Assembly: GCA_025890175.1 (NCBI GenBank)
Contig: JANPYM010000002.1
Coordinates: 704,383 to 768,382 of the forward strand
Reading direction: 5' to 3'
DNA from: Ciborinia camelliae
Lineage: Eukaryota > Ascomycota > Leotiomycetes > Helotiales > Sclerotiniaceae
DNA length: 64,000 nucleotides
The notes beneath the pieces are model-generated. The model had not been told where the DNA came from. It did no database searches and worked only from the letters and a program-made list of their open reading frames with translations. A program made the translations under genes and the position numbers. Position 1 is the stretch's first letter; each line of letters begins with the position of its first letter. Shown piece by piece: positions 11,826 through 23,716 of the stretch.

Positions 11826-13678
11826 CTAGAACTGTATCAAATCTCCGCCTTGCCCATTTTGCCCCTGTTGAGGTCTTGGACCAAAGGGGTTGCTCGATTG
11901 GCCATAACCATTTGCACCGCCATTCATACCAGCTGGTCCAGTTGCAGCTGGGACTTGGCGACCAAATTGACTGTTGCCGAATGCACCAGAAGCATTGTTT
12001 TGATAGGTCGTTTGTGGCATACCGGTGTATTGGGTCTGGAGGAAGGGGTTGTTACCGGTTTGTTGTTCATGGATACGTCCTAAACCAGCGCCTGCACTAT
12101 TAACGAAAGTTCCCGGGGCAGTGTGTTGAGCTGGGATTCTAAGGTTTCCGGTGTTTCCAAAGGTATCCATTCCATCTCCGCTTGAGAGAAGTGCGTTGAG
12201 CTTAGCTTCATGTTCGGACAGTTCTTTTTGAGGAGGAGGTGGTGAGAATGAGCTGGGGTTAAAAGACGGTGTGTTGTTGTATTGGCCAAATGTCTTCTGT
12301 TCTTGGAGAGTAGCGAGTGTTGGTTTGGATGCAGCAGAACTGGTCCGAGGGCGGGCAAAGGATGTTGTTGCAAAAGGATTATTAGATCCAGTCGGCATTG
12401 GTTGTAGAGATTGGAGTGGCTGACTCTGGTTAGTGGCCCATGGGTTGTTTGTTCCGGCGGGAACAATTGGTTCTAGGTGTTGCTGCTGCTGGGGCTGAGG
12501 CTGCTGTTGCTGGAAGTTGTTATATGGGTTGAATCCAGTAGGTTGAGGTTGAAATGATTGCTGTTGCTGTGCTGCATAAGGATCAAAACCTGTTGGTTGC
12601 GAGGAGAATCCATTTTGATAACCAGTATTCTGGTAGCCAGTCGGTTGCGCAGTTTGAAAATTTGTGTAAGGATTCAAATATCCAGTAGGTTGTGTTTGCA
12701 AATCTATAGGATTTCCTGACCAATCGACAGCTCCTTGCTGCTGGTATCCTTGGTTAAAACCAGTGGGTTGTGCAACCTGAATAGGATCGTCATCAAAGAG
12801 CGAATGCGCATTCTGCTCTTCTAATTCACGCCTGCGCAACTCCTCTTCCTCCTGGCTAAGCTTGAGAGCTTTAGCAAGATCATCGTCATCTGGTTCACGG
12901 CCCCCTTGCCTACTCTCACGCTTCTTGCGATCCTCTTCTTCCTGGTATTTACTGGCCTCAATAGCCAACCTATATTCCGCGTCCTCCTCATCGGCGCGCT
13001 GCGCTCGGTGTGGACGTTGTCGTCGTGGCTGTGCATCTGAAGGTTCGTTGAATTCATCCAGACCAGTAACTCTAGACTTCCAGTTCTTGCGATCAGCTCG
13101 CTCAGCTCGAAGTCTATCCTCATCCAAAATCAAAGATGTTAGTTCTTTGGCGGAAACTCGGACTAAAAAGATAGTTAGCAGGTTCTCATGTAGTGTCATT
13201 ATAATAATGCTGACCATTTTGACCAACATCCCTTCCATCTTCATCAATATACTGAAATTCCCTCAAAGTCTTGATGATATAGAGATTCTTTCGTGCCCAT
13301 GTCACTACCAACTCGGAACCTTCGTGGAGACAGTAATCTAACACCTTTAAGGCCTTCAGAACGTGTCTCCAGTTTTTGCCTTTGTCATTCAAACGCTTGT
13401 CAATCATATCCATGATCTGATAGAATGTTTCCGCCCTATATTGCTTAAATTAGGCTTGTCTGTACTTGAAACTGATGAAGTACGCACGAATTGAAGGTCA
13501 TCTGGGCAATTTCAGCCATATCTGATCCAACCGGACCCCATGGATCATTGCTCGTAGCTATCATTCATCAATAAATGGATCGAAAGTTTGGCAGATAAGT
13601 CATACCATTCCGAACTTTGATTTGCACACTATTATATCCTTTTGTAATATTCTTGACGCTTCGTACGACTTTCGACAT
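11826..13678 (-). CDS. ENT1: Epsin (Ent1/Ent2-type endocytic adaptor)
   Basis: Clathrin adaptor binding PtdIns(4,5)P2 and ubiquitinated cargo at endocytic sites. Four exons, 13678-13606, 13557-13488, 13435-13215 and 13162-11826, separated by 48-, 52- and 52-nt introns, give 566 aa. The ENTH domain occupies about residues 1-140: SVKNITKGYNSVQIKVRNATSNDPWGP is spread over the first two exons, then DKRLNDKGKNWRHVLKALKV and FQYIDEDGRDVGQN. Two ubiquitin-interacting motifs follow (about 180-197, LAIEASKYQEEE; 213-230, DDDLAKALKLSQEEE). The Q/P-rich tail has five QPTGF/QPTGY repeats, one inside LQTQPTG, which fits the Ark/Prk kinase target LxxQxTG. Three NPF motifs for EH-domain partners lie near the C-terminus, and the last residues, DLIQF, resemble a clathrin box. 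The first exon is short but its codons continue the ENTH fold exactly. Confidence 0.95.
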
Positions 13679-15142
13679 ATTTGCGACTTGAAGTCTCCTG
13701 AGTTCAATACGAAATGAATTGCGAAAGACGGAAATATGATCCAAGATCCGGTAGCTCAACAGCTACGATGCGACACTGAAGAAAACCAGTCGTAATTCGG
13801 GATTGTATGTGTTGATGGAGGTGGGCGTAATGTACCGTACTGTAGTGTACTGTACTGTGATGATGAATGATGTTGAGGTGAGGCGTTATATGTAATAATC
13901 ACTATGTAATTGCTTGGCTTGGGATTACCTGTATGGTAATTTCCGATGTTAATAATGTTAATGTTAATGGGGTGGGTGAAGACCCGGCGCTGTATCCGTC
14001 CGTCTGTATATAGGCTAGGCTAGGCTAGGATTCGGTTGGCCCCGCACTTTCAATTCGTACGTAGGTAGGCACTTGATCAAACACGACCTAGGTAGGTAGG
14101 TAGGTAGCTAGTAGCGTAGGTAGGTAGGTATGGTATTTGGAGATGGGAGATGTTGGAGTGGTTGGAGTGGTTGGAGTGGTTTATTTTGAAGTCGATGTTG
14201 AGGTTCAGTAAATAATTAAAGGGATCAAAGGATGATTCAAGTGATTAGCTACGAGGTTTAACTACCCGGTACCTAACTATAGGTAGGTATTGGTGTTAAT
14301 GGCGGGTGGGTATATAGAGTAAAGCTCTGGAGTGAAGCGTACCTATCTACCTACCTCCCCCGGCCTACCTAGATACTTACTAAGGCTGAGATAATTAAAA
14401 GAGAGGCAGGTGGCTCAACAGGCAGGCTCAGTGACTCCCTATACTATTATGACTACCTACCTACCTTGGGTACAGTATGACTTCTCCAGCCGTACCTACC
14501 TACCTAACCTACCTAATAAGTAGGGATGGCTAATTCCTAATAAAGAGGAATCTTGAATCTTGAAAGTTCACGCAGGTCCGGACACCGGCTATGACGATTT
14601 AGCGGGAACAGCGCCATGGGGGAGGAAGGTGGAACTTTTGGAAGTCACCATCCAATCCAATCCAATACTGTCATGTGACACGTACGTACGGGGTATTTAT
14701 ATCATCAATAGGCATAATACAAAGTTCATGTCAGGTACCTATGAGCTATCATTGGGCTCTAGAAAAATCTTAAAGATAGTTACAATTTCAGTTTCAGTTT
14801 CAGTTATCTGTTATCTGTTTTGGGGTTTCGATATCTAGTTCAATTTCATGTCTTCTAAATTTCTTCTTGTCCTATGGTATCCTTAACCAGGTCAACTTTT
14901 TTTTTTTACCATCCCCTTCAATCTTTTTACTGTTTGACCCTTTTCCCTTCCCTGACAGCCCATCCCGTCGATACTTGAAGAGAGCAGAATGTAATTGGTC
15001 GCAGGCAATTCCTGTAGCCAAAATTCTAGCAAGGCATTCAGTTGAGGTGTGGCCAGTCGCCAATCGTCAATCTCTAGTGAAAAGCAGGAAGTTTTCTAAG
15101 CCGCAAATTGCCAAGGTACCATATTTGTTCAGAGTATGCATC
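13679..15142. other. Intergenic region, 1.46 kb, rich in TAGG/CCTA tracts
   Basis: Upstream of the epsin gene and downstream of the EngB gene. It carries repeated GTACTGTA-like motifs (about 13830-13860), three TTGGAGTGG copies (about 14153-14180), long TAGG/CCTA runs and a poly-T tract near 14899. No supported gene. Confidence 0.55.
14056..14131. repeat. Interrupted (TAGG)n tract
   Basis: GTAGGTAGG, CCTAGGTAGGTAGGTAGG and GTAGGTAGGTAGGTA segments lie within 76 bases. The unit is a tetranucleotide and is not the TTAGGG telomere unit. Similar short runs occur in many other intergenic spots of the window. Confidence 0.85.
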
Positions 15143-16262
15143 TCATCCCGCAATATTCTGCCTCTCAAACAGTTCTTCATGCGAAATCATCTCAACGGGC
15201 TTAGCTAGCTTGACTTTTGGTTGAACGTGAAGACCTGCTGCGCGAAGCATTGCAAACCTGACGGCATCAACTCCATATTTTCTTCCAGCACGTTTCTCAG
15301 ACGTGCATGTTAGTATTTCTCCAGTTGTAAAGTCAGCATCTTCAGATTCTGGATCCGGCTCGACAACTTCTTTCATTTCCTGGAGGATTTTGTCCAGACG
15401 AGTAATCTTGTTTTTCAAATCGTTATTACTTGGGATTCTTTTCGCTTTCTGAGGAAACAAAATCTTGTCAACCTTTGCAAGTACCACCTGATGGGGTACT
15501 TTTCGTGACCGCAACATTTGTAGCATCACACGGTCATTCTCTTTGATTCCATGCTCGGCATCAACTAGTACGAAAGCACGTTTTAGTTGTTTTCTCTTCT
15601 CCAAATATTTGATGATTTCGCTTCCCCATTCCGATCTTCCACCATGCCCATAACCAGGCATGTCCAGTACCACCAATCGATCACTATTATCTTCAGAGCC
15701 TTGATGTCCTCCAATAGCAAATGCATTCATACACCGGGTTCGTCCGACTTTCGAACTCGTGTGCGCCAACTCAGTATTAAGCAGAGCATTTAGAAGTGAT
15801 GATTTGCCAACCTAGAACACCATAGTGTCAGTAGATACTTGTGATTACAAATTTTCGTGTTGACGGATCATCTTGAGAACCACGGGCAACACTCAGAGTG
15901 ATGTAAGAACTGAAAGATACAAACACAACTGAATATCGAGGAGTGACTAGGCTTACGTTTGATCGTCCTAAGAAACAAACCTCAGAGCTATCTCCAAACG
16001 ACATGGAGCAGAATTTCGATGCAGACCATAAGAACTTTGGAGGTTCTTTAGTAAAAAATACATTTGCGTGCACGAGTTGGGCTTCTGTAGGTGGCAAAGT
16101 GTCCCAGTGGTAGCAGAGTCTGGTAGAGGGAAAATTCATATGTGGTGTAGAACGATCATGGGCGGGCGATATTGTTGTAAGTCTTCTGAGAATATTGTTC
16201 GCAGAGAATGCATGAGATCGCTTCGTACGAGCACATGACTGTACCTTCGAAAACGTTGACAT
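15143..16262 (-). CDS. EngB/YihA-family GTPase, probably mitochondrial
   Basis: TrmE-Era-EngA-EngB-Septin class GTPase; bacterial EngB helps assemble the large ribosomal subunit, so a mitoribosome role is inferred. Two exons, 16262-15957 and 15811-15143, joined by a 145-nt intron (GTAAGC donor, CTAG acceptor), give 324 aa. The join completes the P-loop GRSNVGKSSLLNALL (from about residue 99). Further motifs are a switch-I-like HTSSKVGRTRCMNAF, G3 VVLDMPGYGHGG, G4 LAKVDK and G5-like TCTSEKR. The N-terminus (STFSKVQSCARTKRSHAFS, then LRRLTTIS) is basic and poor in acids, fitting a mitochondrial presequence. The frame is open a few codons upstream of the ATG at 16262 but with no other ATG. It is divergent from the FMC1-like gene, only 219 bp away, so the two mitochondrial genes may share a promoter. 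Confidence 0.92.
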
Positions 16263-16481
16263 TGAATATGACTTCAATGTTGAAAAGATGGAATTCTTGT
16301 AATCGGAAAAGGTTGATACACGAGGCTGCTACGTGACAGGTTACAAGGCTGAAAATATGTCGGAATTGTTTGATGCCGATAAGGTAGCCAGCCTACTAAA
16401 TACCTACCTAACCTAGTTGATTTCTCACTGCCCCATCAACTTTCCTCAAACTTCAACCTCATCAGCCTTGGGATTACGAAA
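16263..16481. promoter_or_regulatory. Short divergent promoter between EngB and FMC1 genes
   Basis: Only 219 bp separate the two start codons, which point away from each other. It contains a CCTACCTAACCTA run at about 16402-16414. Co-regulation of two mitochondrial genes is an inference from the spacing. Confidence 0.55.
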
Positions 16482-16817
16482 ATGTCTTCAACTACGCCTA
16501 CAAAGCTACGGTCACTCTACCGCTCATTCCTTCGCGAACTTCCATCTCGCCCTTTCACGCAAAGCTCTCGCTCACCATTGCAATCCCGTATTCGCCATAG
16601 CATAGCCTCGGAAACAAACACGCCAATCGAGCAAGCAGAACAATTCCTACAATATGTCAAAGCCCAGAGGATGTATGCCACATTACTTGAGAGATACAAC
16701 CCTGGAATGAATATGGATGAAGAGGAACGAGTACGTTTGACTGCTAGGAGGGTGGGAATGGAGTTACCGGAAGAATTTTCGTATGGAGGCGAGAGCAATG
16801 GAGGCAAAGGACAGTGA
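16482..16817 (+). CDS. FMC1: FMC1-like mitochondrial ATP synthase assembly factor (LYR-type)
   Basis: A single exon of 111 aa. The N-terminus carries LRSLYRSFLRELP (about residues 9-21), an LYR-like motif that recruits the mitochondrial acyl-carrier protein in this family. The middle has AEQFLQYVKAQRMYATLLERYNPG and the end VRLTARRVGMELPEEF, a pattern I associate with fungal Fmc1, which helps assemble or stabilise the F1 part of ATP synthase at high temperature. Length fits the family. The ATG has a good context (AAAATGTC). I chose this frame over an overlapping one at 16417-16605 because of the conserved motifs. Other small LYR proteins are the alternative. Confidence 0.8.
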   Translation: MSSTTPTKLRSLYRSFLRELPSRPFTQSSRSPLQSRIRHSIASETNTPIEQAEQFLQYVKAQRMYATLLERYNPGMNMDEEERVRLTARRVGMELPEEFSYGGESNGGKGQ

Positions 16818-18688
16818 GGGTTATAGCGGCTGCAATGACAGCATCACATATGGAAATTGATGGAAGGTCATGCGAATCTTGACAGCGAATGTTGGTGAGC
16901 AATTGTTGATGGACCCCATCACTGGGAGCTTTGGGATCTAGTACTCATTGAGGTTATTTTTGTTCGATGCCTACCTAGATGGCATATGCATGAACGAGGG
17001 GAGGGGTTACTACAAATATGACAGCACGTTCGACAACGCTTGGAGATATATGTGTATGAAGAGGCTGTCTATATCGGAATTTGAAGTTCACTGTATAAAT
17101 CTAATCAACGGTGGTAAAGCAAACCCATGCTCCATTCGTAGCCTAGCCTATAGGGTATTGACGTTATTTATATCATCACCATTATACGCGAACGATTCGC
17201 AATTCTAAGCAGTAACGAGCTGTTGGGACCAATGTTATCCCGTTTATCATCTAATACTATGTTGTATGTATACTCCGTAGATTGATAATATATTCTAGCT
17301 TGAGCGACGTTCTCATTCCATGTCAGATAAGCAATAATGTAAAAATATATGTGGCTTCTTATTAATGCTCACTCTGGAGTCTGTAGGTTCGGTCGATGCT
17401 CACCACATATCGACGACTTATCCACTCTGGAGTTTTCATACACCGGCGATGATGAAGTGCCGCCTTTGAGGTTCAAACCATCAGATGAGGCTTGGGAGGG
17501 GCTCTCTCTCTCTACCACGCTCAAGCTAAGGATCTTGCCCAATACCATTCATCCTCTGAACACACAAATGTCAGATTGTGTGCGACCTTCATTAATAACA
17601 CAAACTGATGGATTCATCCAATACCAAATTATCTACTTTGTCCATACTTTATTACCATATATCCCGACTGAATTGATCATGCCAAAATTGCCACGCCAAA
17701 ATTAATTGTAAGAAGCTTAAATCGGTGAGGATAGAAAGAGAAGAAAAAAAGATAAGACATTGGATAACTCTATATTTAGCACTTTGGTCTCGGCTCCATA
17801 TTTTCTCCAAAATCCTACAAGATGTGAATGATGAACCATGATACATCAAATCCTATGGAGACGTTATACATTTCGAGATGAAGGATTTTAATGACATGAT
17901 TCAGTATCCAAACATCACCTTACCTCCATCTATTCTTTCCAATTCAGGAACAGACTTTGCTTACCCTCAACGGTGCATATACATATATCCATATCAATGA
18001 AGGCTTTTAAATGCTTTCCATGCGTGTCGAGGCCATCTGCACCTGCACCTGCACCTGCACCACCTTTATAAGAATACCCTGGCTCAACCTGCATTGAATC
18101 GTTGAAAAGCCCGTAAGCGCTGAACTGAACCAAAGAAGACTAGCAAAACAGATCCATGTTGAAATGTCAAAATATCTTCATCTAATTGGTCTATTATGAA
18201 AATGGCGGAAAGAATTCATCATGCACATCAAACTCCGATAACTCCAATCGTGAGCCATGCCAAATTTGGATCCCTGGAGTCGATGTGGTGTGGGTGTGGT
18301 GCGGTGTTGTGTTGTGTAGGTAAGGATGGAAATCATGGAAGCTATCTTTCATCTTTCTTAACCCATGCTTCCATGCTCCCATGCATCAAAAACAGCCATC
18401 TCGCCCTCTCGTATCAAAAATCCCACCGTGACCCAGGGAGTGGTCAATCCCGTAGAAAAGGAAAAAAAATAATAAGAGAAATCCTTCTTGATTGGGAAAA
18501 TTCACCTCACGCCCAACACTCCTATATCTTTATGTTCAGTTGAATTCAAAGGCAACATCGTCTCAATAAGACGAAGGTCAGGAATCCTCGTGCACCCGAG
18601 GACTTGAGTGTGGAGGGAAGGTCTCGTTTGTCGCGATAGCATTTGGTGTTACTATTTATAGGGTCGGGAGACTCTTAGGGACGCGACA
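16818..18688. other. Intergenic region, 1.87 kb, no gene seen
   Basis: Downstream of FMC1 and upstream of the large proline-rich gene. It contains a short GCACCT repeat at about 18040-18062 and a GTGGTGTGGGTGTGG stretch near 18284. Short frames are unsupported. The last 200 bp before 18689 presumably hold the promoter and leader of the next gene. Confidence 0.5.
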
Positions 18689-21600
18689 ATGAACACCCCT
18701 CATAGAGAGCATGGTATTCGAAGGAGAATGGAATTGAACCCGATTACAACATCTCTCCAAATCACCCCGCCCCATCATCAGACTCCGGGATCTGCCATTT
18801 CTGGAAATTTGAGCGCAGCATTTGGATATCATCAATCACAGTATAATACACCGATGAGCTCTGTGCGACAGTACAACCCTTCGCAATGGACTTCATCTCC
18901 CAGCGTCAGTGGTGGTTCGGATGGCTCACATTATTCTGCCAGACCGGCTCACGACCTAGATGGTACTTACTTTCAAGAATTGTTTCTAAATTTTGAATTA
19001 TGTCCGTAATATACGCGAGGTAGTAAGAGCTAATGAGAAACTGCAGGAGTGATTCCAGCACCACCTCCATACTCACCACCGCGAAGCAATAGACCAGCAG
19101 GAGGGTCAGATGAACCTATGTCTTCGGCCTCTGCTCCACCACAAGCATATCGGTCTTCGCCAGAGACTCCACATACTCCTCATACTCCAGCTGCAAGTAC
19201 TCCACACCCAAATTATCCTCCTCCACCGGGCGGGCGATCTAGAGCTGGATCGAATGATAGACCACACAGCATCTTTGGATTTTCTCGGAGATCCGCTAAT
19301 TATCCGGAAACCCCCAGAATGTCACCAGCCTCAAACAGGGAACCAATACCACCGGTTCCGCCCATCCCAAGAAGAGCTGTGGAACCAACTCATCCAGAAC
19401 CTGTGGAACCTGTTCCGGTCAATGTTTTACCTCCAGGGTCACGTCGAGCCGCATCTACAGGAGCCATCAATTCAGCAACTCCAGCACATTCGCGAGATTC
19501 TTCTACTACTCGATGGCAGCCTGGGATGCCTTTACCTCCACCTCCACCAGGCCTTCCTCCACCCCCAAGATCACAAAGCATGTCCCGTACACTCGATACA
19601 GTAACCTCTCCCCCTACCCGACGATCACCCCCTTTATCTTCTTTAGGCCCAGTCCCACCTACTCCCCTCTCGCCTTCAGTCCAATCATCTGCGGCAGCAT
19701 TAGATTGGCCTACTGAGACACTCACGGCACCATCTCCTCGAAACCGCCCAGAAGGCCTCGCACTCCACGTAGATACTTCGAGTGTTACTTCTAGTACAGC
19801 AGCTGATTCTATTTCTGGCTCAAGTTCTTCTAGCCTGGCAAGATCACGAGCAATAAGAGGAGAGAAGACTATTCGCGAAAGAAGAAGTGAAAGTAGAAGT
19901 GGCAGGATAGCTTACCCTGAATCGGCGATTGAACAATCAAATAATCCTTGGGCAGAAGCGATTACTCCTAGTGATATCGTTGTACCTCTAGCGAGGCATC
20001 AGACCGTTACTAGGGCAACTCCAAGAAGTGGGAGGTCGTCTAATTATTCAGAAACCCCAAGGTCATCTCAACCAATGCAGCACAATTTGATCACCCCAGA
20101 TCATGTTAATGGACCTGCTACTGGCTCTAGGGGCTCAAATACTAGACTGGTGGCGCCTACTCCGCCTTTCTCCCCCGAGTCTATCAAGTCATCTACAGTA
20201 GAAAACTCACCATCGGTTCCCCCAAAGTCTTTGCCAACTCCTCAACTACAATCAAGAACGGCCCAAAAGAATCCTGGTTGCCGCCCGCCTTCCTTGATAA
20301 TCCCCAAAAATGATTCGGCGGTCATCACTGCTTCGACCCCATCCCGACCTGCGACTGGTAAATCTGTCTCCAGTCAAATGTCCCACATGACACCCAATGA
20401 CGACTTCGCGTGCGCCGCAGCAGAAAGACATGAAATATTTGTTCAGAGAGAAGCCAGTGCTACAAATGATACAGAACGTGTACGTATTTTTGCAGAATTC
20501 ATTGTTAATGAATCCAGGATACGTCGAGACCGTTATGCCTCCGCTATTGACGCAATGGGATCCGAGATTCTAGATTTGACCCGGGACTTATTTCGCCCTA
20601 ACATCAGGCCTCGTAGAGACTCTTCGATGTCCCGTGCAAGTGAATATACACCTGAATCTTCAGCCGCTCCAAGATCTCATAGGGGATCGCTGGTGGGAGC
20701 CATGAAAGAAAACCTACAATTGCAGCATTTTGAACCAAGGTCTGGATCACGGCCACCTACACGACCCACCTCAAGGTCTAATTCAAGACCTGGATCTAGA
20801 GCTAATTCAGCAGGTCCACCATCCCCAATTTCAACACAACAAAATCCACAATGGTGGAGTCAACCTGGCTATATGCCTTCATTGTCTCCAATTCCTAGCA
20901 TGAGTGTCAGTGAGGCACTTGATGGTGCAAGTTCAAGGGGAAGACCTTCAAGTAGATGGTGGGAAGTTAGCCAACAAGGATCAGATGGAGTTCCTTCGTC
21001 GAGATTTGAGAGATCAAAACGGGAATCTAAGTATATGGGTATGCCAAAGGAGTTACGTGAGGCCTTACAATTTGGCGAAGGAGATCAATCTTCGGGATCG
21101 CCCATGGAGAATACATTTAGCGGTCCAAGCAATCCAGCTCATTTAGGTCCTAACGAATATCCCCAAGAGAAAGCTGGCTTCCGCGAACCGAATCAAGCAT
21201 CTCCCGTACTTCAACCGTTAATTTCACCGGCCCTCGTTCCACGAACGCCCTTCACACCAAATCCAGAGCACCTTGATGTTTCAAGATTGGTCACACTACC
21301 TCCACCTTATCCTCGTCATCATCCAGCAGTCAACAACAATCATCCTGATCTCACAAGTGTCCGTGTAACTGTTCGTACCCTAAGCGATATCGCCGAAGTA
21401 ACTGCCACTAAAGAGCGTTTCTTGCGAGAAAGCGCCCAAATGCGAGAAAATCAAACCATCGCAGCCTCAAAACGTCGAGCCTCCCTGCGTCTCCGCATCC
21501 AGCGTGATATCGAAGCTGGAACTATATCATACGCTGACGCAGCTGCTTATGAAGCAGACTCTGTCAATAGCGAACTTCTCAAATCCAAGGAAGCCGCCAA

Positions 21601-22555
21601 ATCTATCTTTGAACTCTTTCAATCCCAAGTCGTTCTCCCCGTCAATGAACTACTTATGACCCGCATTCAAGCAGCCACTGAACTTTTTGAACAATTCCGC
21701 AGTAAACTTTTCAATGACTCACAAGACCAAAACCCCACTTCTACCCAGGAAGAAGGCGACGAACAACCAGAACTCATTGAGAAACTAACGCTTCTCAAGT
21801 GGATTTTCGAAGCCCGTGAACAGCTCCACCGCGAAGTCTACGAACTTCTCTCGGATCGCAACGACCGTTACAAAGAAATGATAATAACCCCGTACCGCCT
21901 CTCCAACAACGTTGAAAAAGTTCGAGGCGCCGAATCCTTCTTCGCAGAAGATGCTCAAAAACGTAAACAAGCATTCGAATCCGAGATTCTCAAACGCACG
22001 GAGGAATTCATGGATATTATCGAAGAAAACGTCGTTCGTGGCGTGGAAGTTCAACTCGGTGCCTTTTGGGACATTGCTCCTTCTTTAAGTCGGTTGTTGG
22101 AACAGATACCGAAAGATAGGGACCTGGAGGACTTCATGATTCAAATTCCCAAGGATGAATACGAGGAAAATCCAAGCTATTATGATTTTCCAATGCAGTA
22201 TTTGTATACCCTCTTAGACCATACGGGCAAATCAACATATCAGTTTATCGAAAGCCAGACGAATTTACTCTGTCTATTACATGAAGTTAAAGTGGGGGTC
22301 ACGGCAGCAAATTGTAGATTGATGGGGACTCAAAGGGTAGCACAGGGTGAAGGGAAAGAAGAGGTAGAACGGGAATTGGAGGCGGTGAAGAGGGAGGAAG
22401 AGGGGAGATTGACGGATGATTTGAAGGAGAAAGTCAAGGTCGTGGAAGAACTCTGGAGGAGTGGGTTGGGGACTGAGTTGGAGAGGGTGAGGGGGAGGAT
22501 TTTAAGGTGGTTGAAGAGGGTTGGGGGAGAGTTACCGCCTGATGATGAGGCGTAG
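18689..22555 (+). CDS. Large proline/serine-rich protein with a helical C-terminal region, function unknown
   Basis: Two exons, 18689-18962 and 19047-22555, are joined across an 84-nt intron (GTACTT donor, CTAATG branch, TGCAG acceptor) to give 1260 aa. About residues 1-540 are disordered, with polyproline runs (PLPPPPPGLPPPPR), repeated TP/SP dipeptides and RSGRSSNYSETPR-like segments. A compact helical segment at about 543-600 begins DDFACAAAERHEIFVQREAS and contains IRRDRYASAIDAM. Residues 600-860 are again low complexity with SRPGSR-type repeats. From about 866 to 1240 the sequence is strongly helical, from VRTLSDIAEVTATKERFLRE through LKWIFEAREQLHREVYELL and ENPSYYDFPMQYLYTLL. I do not recognise a named domain. 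The many SP/TP sites and polyproline suggest a phosphorylated scaffold or cortical protein, but that is only inference. Confidence 0.88.
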
Positions 22556-23716
22556 CGAGCTTGGCAACCTATCCATTGGGGAATATGGTGAACCATCGAA
22601 AAAAATCAGATGAATGGATGGAGAAGCGGTAAAGGAAACGTCTAGTACATTTATGTATGTACGGCAATGATGTCATATCATGATATGATTCGCGATATAC
22701 ATACGTACTACGACCAGGATAGGAAGGGTCAGGGGGCTTAAGGATTTTCAATGTATATATTCATTTCTTGCACTCACGATCGTTTTGGAGGAGCCTAGGA
22801 GCAAATCATTTTGATTATTGGTGGATGTTATTGCTGTCTTTTCGATACCCCTATTTAGTATTTACATCATTTGCACCTCTTCTCTCATCTATCAGATTGA
22901 CTTGCCCGTATTGCTCGGTATCGAAATATTATTGGTCATAATTCGAAGGCATATTGAGGCGATTGAAATCCGTCTATAACCAAGTCGCCCATGAAAGAAC
23001 TCTCATTGTACTTATCATTTGGGAAATCTGGATGAGTGGTAGTTGTAGATGTCATAGTGTCGCTTTAATATCTATATTGATTTCAAATATAGACAATGCG
23101 TAAGTCAAGTTTGGTCGCTTAAGTCCCAATGTAAGAGTGGATTTAGAAGAATTAGGGGTAAGCATGCAGTAGGAGGAAACGAGCATCAAGTCTAGCTGGG
23201 ATAGGTGATTATTTAACAGAACTCAAAGATATTCACCTATGGCACTCGCAGATTCTTCAAAGGTAGGAATATATATACTAGTGCTTACCTCATCTCCGTC
23301 TGGTGGATCGACCTTTAAAGTTATTTCCCGCCGAATTTAAATCAGGGATAGACATTTTCCCCAGACAGTTCCCAGCCCATATCCTTAGCTATTGTGGCAA
23401 TAGCATCCAAAGGCCAAAAGGATGGCGATGAAAAGACAGATGTGCTCACGCCAGCTCACACTTAAATTATTATAAAAAATTGGTAAGGCATGAAAAGAAA
23501 TGCTAGCCAGACGTAGAAAATTGGTTCTTTCTTCGTTCTTCAAGCTCATGGTATATCCCTAGATTTACAAGTTTTGATACAGCGATTGTAATGATTACTT
23601 GCGCCCTCATTCGAAACGCCTATTTCATCATGAATTTTCGCTCATATTACATCCCAATGGATTTGTGTATCCAATGAAGTCAAAATAGAAGGACTCTGAC
23701 CCCTTAATGCTAACGC
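22556..23716. other. Convergent intergenic region, 1.16 kb
   Basis: The neighbouring genes end towards each other, so this holds two 3' ends. AT-rich, with no coding signal and no repeat of note. Confidence 0.5.

Noticed and set aside
14056..14131. Interstitial telomere repeat
   Set aside because: The unit is TAGG, not TTAGGG.
16417..16605. Overlapping 62-codon frame at the FMC1 locus
   Set aside because: Out of frame with the LYR-containing protein and lacking any conserved pattern.
19390..19725. Glycine-rich antisense frame in the large proline-rich gene
   Set aside because: It is the reverse reading of polyproline codons.
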